Assembly (NCBI GenBank): GCA_033675545.1
Contig: JAWDGP010003778.1
Coordinates: 43,501 to 107,500 of the forward strand
From: Elysia crispata
Taxonomy: Eukaryota > Mollusca > Gastropoda > Plakobranchidae
Direction of reading: 5' to 3'
Length of the DNA stretch: 64,000 nucleotides
Shown one piece after another: positions 55,992-64,000 of this stretch. Under the pieces are notes generated by a model that was not told where the DNA came from, did not search any database, and saw nothing but the letters and a program-made list of their open reading frames with translations. Within the stretch, counting starts at the first letter, position 1. Every line of letters begins with the position of its first letter. The translations under genes were made by a program, and so were the position numbers.

Positions 55992-57335
55992 TTAACGTTT
56001 GTACAGCGGTTTTCTCTCCTTGTTAGCAGGAAAACATGCATCCTGGAAATACTCAAAATGCTCATGGGGGCTACTAATGCATGCTGGATGCCCCAGAACT
56101 CCGCAGAAATTAAAAGATGGACTGGACCACAAATTCCAGTCGGATTGCTGATTGGGCTGAGTATCCTGAATCCAAGGCATTTGAGGAAGCTGAGGTCTAC
56201 CTGAGAGAGAACCGCTGGAAGAACTTGGCTGAACTCTGTGTTGTGTAGGGACAGAAGTATACGAAGAACCAAGCACAGGCCTGGATCTCGGCAACCGATG
56301 TTCAGATGTTTGATTCGTATGATTCCAAAAAGGAGTTGGTACTCCTTCAACTTTGCCTTTCAAGTTATTTTCGTCAGCCTTTCTTGAAAGCGGCACAGGT
56401 GAAGGAGATGGTGAAGATCTGTTGCTGCTGTGAGGCGATATTCCTTCGTCATTCCTGGTGTTACCATCCATCTCACTCTCAATGTTCTCTGTGTACCTGT
56501 CCATTGCACACATGAGCATGCGCAGGTGATGGGACACAAGGGTCTTTCTATCAGAGCCTCCCTCCTCTGCCTCCTGACTTTCCTTGTCAGCAACTCTTTC
56601 CAACTCGCGTAGCATCTCAATGGTTCTGAGGTCTGGGTCAGTGTACTGAGCACCTGGACTTTTGACAGATTTCATCCTATCTGGTGTGGATTGTGAGCTC
56701 TTCTCTGGTTCCTGGCCAGAAGGACTAGGACTTGGGATTGTCGGAGCGGGGGAAGAACAAGAGCTTTGGTAAGGTGAGCCATAACCAGAAGTACTCCACG
56801 GAGACATGGGACTGCATTGAGCCATGTAGAGAGACGGGCTAGGAGCACAATTTTCATTTATGTATGTTGTGGAATCACGAACATGATGGCTTACCTGAGA
56901 GACAGGTTGCGGCAGCATCATAGAGTTAGGGCTCACCATGACAGGTTGAAGGCCTGAGTACCCTACACCAGTCCACATCTGAGGTGAAGGAGCCAAGGGG
57001 TAAACCTGTGATGGCATGGACTGAGTGTTTGGAATGTCTGAGTATACATAGTTGATAGGTTGCAAAACAGAATATCTTACACCCCCTGATGAGGCTGTTT
57101 GAGATGGGGATGCTTTGTTTACTGCTGTCCCAGGACTCTGGAGATGGGACTGCTTCGTCATATTGTTTGACTGGTTGTTCCTGTCTGACTGAGGGGACGA
57201 TGGGGATACAGCTCGAGGATTAAGTTGGGGTTGACCTGAGGAAGATTTTTGACGTTTGAAGCGAGGTGGAAGATCTCTTGTACGCCCGCCTGTATTTGGA
57301 TTTTCTTGGTGTCGAAAACGTTTTTGGGAAGTCAT
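55992..57335 (-). CDS. Ser/Pro-rich 447-residue protein, family not recognised
   Basis: One long uninterrupted coding exon. The start is the ATG at 57335 (MTSQKRFRHQENPNTGG), 18 bases inside an exon whose acceptor ttttcag lies just above 57353; the frame upstream of it is intronic. The N-terminus is basic with the motif RTRDLPPRFKRQK. A long Ser/Pro/Gln-rich middle (SPSSPQSDRNNQSNN, YSVLQPINYVYSDIPN, SPMSPWSTSGYGSPYQSS) follows, then a predicted helix (DLRTIEMLRELERVADKESQ ... HHLRMLMCAMDRYTENIES), another Ser/Pro tract and a conserved-looking C-terminus rich in W, F and Y (SDWNLWSSPSFNF, EYFQDACFP, KPLYKR). It lacks membrane segments and looks like a nuclear or mRNA-associated regulatory protein, but that is inference. 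Non-repetitive codon use over 1.3 kb makes it a solid gene call. Confidence 0.85.
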   Translation of the reverse strand: MTSQKRFRHQENPNTGGRTRDLPPRFKRQKSSSGQPQLNPRAVSPSSPQSDRNNQSNNMTKQSHLQSPGTAVNKASPSQTASSGGVRYSVLQPINYVYSDIPNTQSMPSQVYPLAPSPQMWTGVGYSGLQPVMVSPNSMMLPQPVSQVSHHVRDSTTYINENCAPSPSLYMAQCSPMSPWSTSGYGSPYQSSCSSPAPTIPSPSPSGQEPEKSSQSTPDRMKSVKSPGAQYTDPDLRTIEMLRELERVADKESQEAEEGGSDRKTLVSHHLRMLMCAMDRYTENIESEMDGNTRNDEGISPHSSNRSSPSPSPVPLSRKADENNLKGKVEGVPTPFWNHTNQTSEHRLPRSRPVLGSSYTSVPTQHRVQPSSSSGSLSGRPQLPQMPWIQDTQPNQQSDWNLWSSPSFNFCGVLGHPACISSPHEHFEYFQDACFPANKERKPLYKR

Positions 57336-57353
57336 TTCACAAACAAGGTAACG

Positions 57354-58611
57354 CTGAAAAAGTACATAAAAAGAATTTTCAGTTACAAAAGTTAACATCC
57401 TAACTAAGGATGCAATTATTTTAGTAAACATTGAAAATGCAACTAAAAGAATTTAGTTTTTATTGAAATCCCTCACTAGTATTATGAAATGTCCATTTAA
57501 GCAGCGGAACAAAGAAGTCAGAAGAGAGCAAATCACATGAATATAAAGTCTAGGACTTGGTGAGATATAAGATCTTAAAGGGAAGTAGACGAGCATGAAT
57601 TTCAGTCATCTTTTAATTCACAGTTTATAATTAGTATCCTGATCCAGAAATTTAATCTAGTTAGACCTGTAAGTGTACTGTAAAATGAGGGCAAAAATTC
57701 TACTGTCCAATAGAATCGGAGACTTAGTACCCTAAAAATTCTTTGTAACCCATGTACTCCTTCAAGAACTGCTAATAAATTTGGATGAATACAGCTTTGT
57801 TTCAAAGCATTAAAATTTACAGCAGATATTTTTGTCAGAACATCAGCTGCCTTTTTATACATTACACAACCCCACTGGAGGGACAGTCTGTTGGTCCCCA
57901 AGGAATTTTATCGAAAAAATTATGTTAAACAACTCTGCATTTCATAATCAAAGGGCATAAATTTTATGAATATCCAAATTAGAATAAGATCTAACTCTTG
58001 ATTTTTGGTGTATCTTGATATATCTGAATATTGGTATGCTGCTTACAACATTTATTTTGCGCTCTGTGTATTGGAATGATTGAAAGGCCAACTTTTCAAA
58101 ATTAATGCAAACGTTAAGACCAAAATTCAAATCCAGATTTATCTTGATTAAATTCTCAATTCTTTATCTCTGGTTAAGATCTAATCTATATTCAGATCTA
58201 ATTCCAAGTTTCCTTTTATCTTATTTCTTTATAACTCTCGAAGGAGATCGAGACTAGTCTCTAATCTAGATCTAGATCTGAATTTACTCATCAACATTAG
58301 ATCTAAATCTAGATCTAGGATCTAGATCTAGAACCTAGAGCTACGTTATTCTCATCCCAAAATGGGCGATATAAAATTTGAACACATATGTAGTTCTATA
58401 GGCCTACCTAGATTATTATTCGATTCTAGATGTAGATGAAGATCACACGTAAGCCACAAACTATAGATCTAGATCTTGATGATACATCTAACACACCATT
58501 CCAAGCTCTTGAATCTAGAGATCTAAATGAGGTTGATCTAGAAGATTTTTAGAGCATATTGTGTGTAGAAATTACATATTTTAATGTTCATCTAACTTAG
58601 TTACTACTTAC
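57354..58611. other. 5' intron of the Ser/Pro-rich gene with AGATCT-rich part
   Basis: Presumed intron between the coding exon and the candidate 5' non-coding exon. From about 58150 to 58560 it is dense in overlapping palindromes of the type agatctagatct (for example 58260-58330). No coding signal seen. Confidence 0.4.
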
Positions 58612-58745
58612 AGTTTTTACTCTCTCGAAATTAACATTCGATGTCTTAATTTGTTCCTGTATAAGTATTTCAAAACTGCTGTATCATAGATTATATGCAA
58701 GTCTCATTCACATTCGTCCTCAGCGCTGGACCACGATGGTATGAC
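58612..58745 (-). other. Candidate 5' non-coding exon of the Ser/Pro-rich gene
   Basis: On the minus strand the sequence reads aaaaact|gtaagtagt at 58612/58611, a strong donor, about 30-160 bases downstream of a TATA box. It would splice to the acceptor at 57353. The 5' limit is estimated from the TATA position. Confidence 0.4.
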
Positions 58746-58767
58746 GAACGTTCCGTTTCCTCAGGTC

Positions 58768-58776
58768 TTTTTATAA
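58768..58776 (-). promoter_or_regulatory. TATA box with adjacent inverted CCAAT and upstream CACGTG
   Basis: The minus strand reads ATTGGTTATAAAAAG: an inverted CCAAT motif directly followed by TATAAAAAG. A CACGTG E-box lies at 58824-58829. Transcription would start near 58745, just ahead of the strong donor at 58611. This is the clearest core promoter in the window. Confidence 0.45.
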
Positions 58777-58869
58777 CCAATGACAAATTCACATTCTGAG
58801 GCAACCTTGTGCTTACGTTTCCTCACGTGGTGTAAACATCGCCACGCCGCTGGTAGCCAGGAAAGTCCT

Positions 58870-59894
58870 CTTAGTCATCGTACATGTCATACCTAAAAAT
58901 AGCGCTGAGAAACGCCCATTGATGATAGTGCGCACTTTGATGGTGGGGGGTACAACTCAGATTTGGAATATTAATATAAACTGTGTCATAATTTGTTTGC
59001 TTACAACGTCTAAGCAAACCTGAAATGAACGCTAATCTCGCTTCTAATGAAAATTTTTTTTATTACTTATTTGTGTGTGATTGTTCAAACATCACTCATC
59101 CCTATAAAATACAAGCTTACGCTTACCTGGCATTTCTAGAACTTTCGTGACCTCAGCATGACCGTGGCTGTTTGAATGATGTAACTGTTTAAGGTCAAAG
59201 TCAACCGGAAGGTATTATTTTGCTGTCACTGCAGTATAAATAGATCTTGTAAATCTTTACATTTCTAGGTCCAATAAGTCCGCATTCTGCTAACATGGCT
59301 AGACATTCAAATTTTAGTTTAGGGTTTAGTAATAATTAATATTTTGATCATTGAGTTCACTGTTTCACCTCTAGTTTTAGTAGCTATTACTTCGCGGAAA
59401 GTTCTTCGACACGTTCTATCGAATCAATGGTTTATTCGAAACGATTGCCAATAATAATAAAATCTCAACAGGATGTTTTAGACCCTTTTACTGTATAGAA
59501 ACTAGATCTAGATCACGGGATCTTACAAAACATAATTATGTAGCTACCTATTTCCTACTACAACAGTACCCACTAGTTGCCTATAGAAGCTCGGTACTTC
59601 TTCCTATTCTAAGTAATTGCAGTCCCTAACTTATAATGTTGCTTGCCTAGTAGCCATGCAATACTACAGAGTTTACACTCTCGGGTCCTTGAGTATCAGT
59701 GGAGTACTAAGCCCACTGTTCCCTAACTAATACGAGTGGATTTTGAGAATGGCTACACTCAAGAAAGAAGGAACACAGCAAGAAGAAGTTAAAGTTAATA
59801 ACACTTATAATAAGTGTATTACACCAGTACTCAATTATCAATGAATGAAATCAATTTTCAGTGCGTTATAAAAGATAGTAAACAAATAAGGAGA
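58870..59894. other. Intergenic, no feature seen
   Basis: AT-rich unique sequence upstream of the TATA promoter. A few AGATCT-like palindromes (59505-59515) recur. Confidence 0.4.
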
Positions 59895-60085
59895 ATAACA
59901 AGTAGAAGATACCAAAACAGAACGCGCATAGATATTAGAAGATACTACGCGTCAAGAAGTTAGCGAAACAAAGTGGTCAGGATTATAAGAAAAAGATATC
60001 AAAACAGAACGCGTGCACAAAATGGTCGGAATAATAAGTAGGAGGTACTAAACAGAAGCGTACACAAAATGCCAATAGGAGGTAG
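59895..60085. repeat. Degenerate tandem repeat
   Basis: Three diverged copies of a motif built around aaaacagaacgcg and cacaaaatggtcgg (about 59913, 60000 and 60050). It may belong to a larger unclassified element extending to about 61000. Confidence 0.5.
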
Positions 60086-60169
60086 TAGAACTAAAAAAAA
60101 TGCCTTTCGTCAGCCAACGCCCGAGGTCACGGTGATAATCACGTAGAATTACAAGAAATGATAATCCAC

Positions 60170-60427
<258 letters not shown>

Positions 60428-60439
60428 TTGTCTCAGTAA

Positions 60440-61050
60440 TTCCAAACAATACTTCCAATCGACGTGGCCTCTAGATACGCCCAAAAAGCACTGATGAGTC
60501 TTTCCGAGCTATACATTTATACTATAAACTCAGTCGGCACATGCACAGTGCCCCATCAAAGACTTCCCTGGTTTCCCAGTTCGTCGCCCAACTTCTCTAG
60601 AACACGGGTCAACGCCGACCGAAGAGAATTCTACTCCGTCGGACGGTTTCCAGAACTAAGACATCACCCGACCAAGATCATAGAATCTAAGAAACCCTTC
60701 GTGTATCTAGCATCTCCCGATCAAAGCATCACAAAAACTTAGTACAAGTAGTTTCCCTAAATTCCCCAAGATCCTCGAATCAAAGCACGTCCTAAGCTGA
60801 CCGAAGAAACCTTCTCTGGCCAGCTGGATAGGAAAAAAAGAACAGATCGGCTAGTCAATTGATTTTATGCAATCAGCACATTAAATAGAGTACCGGTGTC
60901 TTCAGAATATTCTAGAATATAGAGAGAAATCAACTTCTAGACGGGCGGAGACTAGTTTCCCGCCACTAAACTAAGTGGACCAATAAAACAAGCTAGGAGT
61001 GCACTTGGTTCCACACACAAGCTGACAATTGACATACTATAGATCTACTC
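60440..61050. other. Unclassified, more GC-balanced stretch
   Basis: Base composition differs from the AT-rich surroundings. A 92-codon plus-strand frame (60464-60742) shows no recognisable domain. It could be transposon-derived; no terminal repeats were found by eye. Confidence 0.25.
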
Positions 61051-61450
61051 TAAAGGCCTACTGCCACTGCCACAAATAAATAACTATACCAGCCTCCCTA
61101 CACATACGATTTTTCAAGCTCACGCGTTTTGTTTTGTTTTGCACATTTTGGAGTTGCACTCTACCTTTTTTTTTTTACGGTGCTTCACAACTAAAGCCAA
61201 GAAGCAATTCCAGGATTAAAGATATGCATGGGCAACATCTGCGAAAATACAGCGGACAACTATGCTATAACCCAAACAATGCAAATATTATACTCAGCAC
61301 ATACACACACACACGTACATATGAAGACGAGGGGTTGCTGACGGATCCTTTTTTTTTCACTACCAAAATCCTTATTGTGTTAAGCAGTCTTTACGGCCTA
61401 TAGGTGTAGACACTAAATTGCAAACAGAGGAAAAGATGAGAACGAACATG

Positions 61451-61642
<192 letters not shown>

Positions 61643-62737
61643 GTCGGAGGAAGTAGGCTCGAACAAAGCTTAGACTTGCTCTGCTTCATTGATTTTTACC
61701 CAGAGATGCAGATCTTAAGGCAGCCACTCTATCTGCTGCCCTTCAAAAATCTTACACCTTACAGCCTATTTCGTCTCTGCCTTAGATGTGGTGAAAAAAA
61801 AAAATAGAAAATTATGATTTTCATGCACAAAAGAGAGACCTATTCAAACAACTTCAAACTGTTGTATCACATTTGTGGTGGGAAAACAAAATTAATTGTA
61901 TCGAAAAGAACAAAGTGACTTTTATGGATCAGATAAAGCAATAATTATGACAAGTGAAAAAGAGCAAAACTTGGTCATAGTTTTCATATTCTGAGTCTGA
62001 TCCAACAATATAATTATCATACATTATGAATTTAAAACGGGTATCTTTCAGTTTTGCACCTATGTAATCCATGGGCTTCACGCGTCGTCTGGGTTTTGCT
62101 ATTCAACTTGAACACCTTATTAAAAGGGGAACAATTGAGAGAAATAATAAACAACCAATGTCCACGAATGAGCCATCATGGAAGACTTAGACTCTCCCAA
62201 CACAATTAAATTTTCTTAAATGTCACGCTTTCTTGATGTTATGCAAAGGACAGATCTAGAATAAGGTTAACGCAGCTTTTTAATTAGTGATAGGTTTTGG
62301 AATTCAACAGCGCTTGTAAAGAAATCCTGTGTAAGGATTAAAAATTAGCGTAAAGATCACTGAATACATCTGTTTTTTTTTTTTTTTTTTTGTATGTTCT
62401 TAACTACTTAAGGACAAATAGGAACAGTGGTTTCAATACCTGATACTCTCTTGAATTAACGCCAAATTTTTTTTTCATACAACAAATTGAAAGAGCCTTT
62501 TTATTAGGCCTGCTGTCATCAACTTATCTAAAAAATTGAAATACGATGTAATAATTTATACTTGATATAATCAACTGCAATTAACATGTCTAAAAAGTAA
62601 AATGCCCATGGTGGCGTGTATTCTAGACAACATCCAATCATACTGTCATATGGCATCAATAGCCAGCTCAGTCGTTTCTATGGATTTTTCCTCCAAACAC
62701 AATAAGACCAAATAATGAGGTTATAGGTCACTGACGA

Positions 62738-62805
62738 CGTCTTTGATCGAACCCTCGCAAATCTAAGGAGGAGTGCTCTACTCCTGACCACCCAGCATGA
62801 CGCTA
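62738..62805 (-). mobile_element. tRNA-derived SINE head
   Basis: Minus strand: A-box-like ctgggtggtcaggagtagag and B-box-like gggttcgatcaa, spaced about 30 bases. No paired tRNA acceptor stem is seen. Confidence 0.5.
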
Positions 62806-63091
62806 CGTAGATCATTGTTTTGATAGGGTCAGAAATAATGTTCTCCACCTTTAAAATGATAGGCTTTTGAAGCTGAAGACCAGGGATGGCACCGGTATGT
62901 GACATTGGTAAACACGCATGAACAGTCATGACATAGCTTTGACCAAAGTAAGAGAAAATTTTCCATACATATGCTAAACGATCTTTGAAAAATAAGATAT
63001 GAAATTAGAAAATGTATACAAATGTTCTCGGCTTAGACTGTGCAAAACACGTCAGGCTTGATGAATAATGACACCTCCTCCCCCTTCTCCC

Positions 63092-63095
<4 letters not shown>

Positions 63096-63183
<88 letters not shown>

Positions 63184-63219
63184 CCCCTTTCTCTTTATTC
63201 CCCCTCCCCCCGCCCCCCA

Positions 63220-63297
<78 letters not shown>
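63096..63297. repeat. Two (CT)n microsatellites
   Basis: CT tracts of about 85 and 70 bases separated by a C-rich segment of about 45 bases. Confidence 0.97.
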
Positions 63298-63298
<1 letters not shown>

Positions 63299-64000
63299 TG
63301 TCAAAAATCAATAAGTGTTTACAGTTTATCTTATTATAACACGTAGACCAACTTATCTTATAAAACCACACGTTGGGAATTTCCATTTCAACACAATATT
63401 ATAACAATCAGTTTGATGTATGATTAGTAAACTACTAAACAAAAGGGTGAAACAACATGAATACTGAGCTTCAAAGAAATGTATTAAACAAAATAACCAG
63501 GCCTTGAAGAAACAATCTAGTCATAAACAATGAGGATTTCAGATGATCTGCTCCATCTTGTCTCAAGGAGTAACTCGCCTGGTTTCTATTTTTAGCAATG
63601 ACACATTGAAGAGCAAAGTGTGGACTGCTGAGGCCAGTGCCGCCATCTTTGCTCAGTTTGTTCGGCCACTCCCATTGCCTTTTTTGGTGAAGAAATGGGT
63701 CGTTCGACGCTTCGGGAATCATTCGGAAAGGCGAGGCGCGGTTGCTAAATCCAAAAACGTTCTAGATTTAGATCTCGTCCCAGATCGAAATACCCACGCG
63801 TCGACCTCTCCCCGTCCCATAGCAAATAGGCGTTAGTTGGACGCCTTGCCCGTTATGGCAACGTTGTCACTTGTTGGCAGCGCTCGACCTCGCCAGCGGT
63901 CGCCCCGCAGCCCTCAGCTACAGTTTTGTTTACAATGTTTCCAAGTTTAGCGAAACGCACACAATCATGCGTTTATTCATTCTTTGATAGCCATTAGGGT
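63298..64000. other. Right end: possible promoter region, no complete gene
   Basis: From about 63590 the DNA is markedly richer in G and C. On the minus strand aaagATGGCGGCact (63636-63650) matches the YY1-type motif and could start a short frame (MAALASAVHTLLFN), but no downstream exon could be linked. 63840-63930 is CG-dinucleotide rich. It may be the 5' end of a gene to the left or right of this point. Confidence 0.3.

Noticed and set aside
60464-60742. 92-codon plus-strand frame
   Set aside because: No recognisable domain, no splice or promoter context; kept only as unclassified sequence.
63543-63836. 97-codon plus-strand frame near the right edge
   Set aside because: Lies in a GC-richer promoter-like region and reads antisense to a YY1-type ATG motif; no similarity seen.

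Overview
This is eukaryotic nuclear DNA, most probably from a mollusc or related lophotrochozoan. It is AT-rich, with small exons in long introns, canonical GT-AG junctions, degenerate LINE and SINE debris, and an extreme load of micro- and minisatellites. The species call is inference; nothing in the window names a species.

Five protein-coding loci can be supported. (1) Plus strand, 1990-5480: the 3' end of a multiple-EGF-domain transmembrane receptor (one EGF-like exon, one membrane exon, one cytoplasmic-tail exon, and a second EGF-like exon copy that has lost its splice acceptor). (2) Minus strand, 17707-8663: a complete nine-exon UDP-glucose 4-epimerase gene (GALE, 351 aa), reconstructed exon by exon with phase-compatible junctions. 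(3) Minus strand, 29978-23477: a complete five-exon gene for a 220-residue protein with a lysine/alanine/proline-rich N-terminus and a domain resembling the D5 (AAA5) module of dynein heavy chains, standing alone. (4) Plus strand, 34761-43169: a six-exon gene for a 267-residue protein I do not recognise. (5) Minus strand, 57335-55992: a single-exon ORF for a 447-residue Ser/Pro-rich protein that I do not recognise, with a candidate 5' non-coding exon and a TATA box near 58.77 kb.

The rest is repeats and apparently non-coding DNA. About ten minisatellite families (unit 31-97 bp) and more than twenty microsatellite blocks lie mostly in 1-33.8 kb and 47-51 kb and again after 60 kb. The introns and 3' flank of gene 4 (36-46 kb) and the 3' flank of gene 5 (52-56 kb) are almost free of them. 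Two decayed LINE reverse-transcriptase 3' fragments (21.9 and 46.0 kb) and several tRNA-derived SINE-like segments are present.

The most unusual signal is that four minisatellites in three different genes begin exactly on a splice junction and multiply it. They are the donor of the receptor membrane exon, the donor of GALE exon 5, the acceptor of GALE exon 3 and the acceptor of exon 3 of the D5-like gene. Each repeat unit carries a copy of the exon edge plus the splice site, giving 5 to about 20 tandem decoy sites beside the true one. At both acceptor arrays, use of a decoy enters an in-frame stop within 6-11 codons. A (TAG)n tract of about 490 bp likewise starts inside the donor of GALE exon 1.
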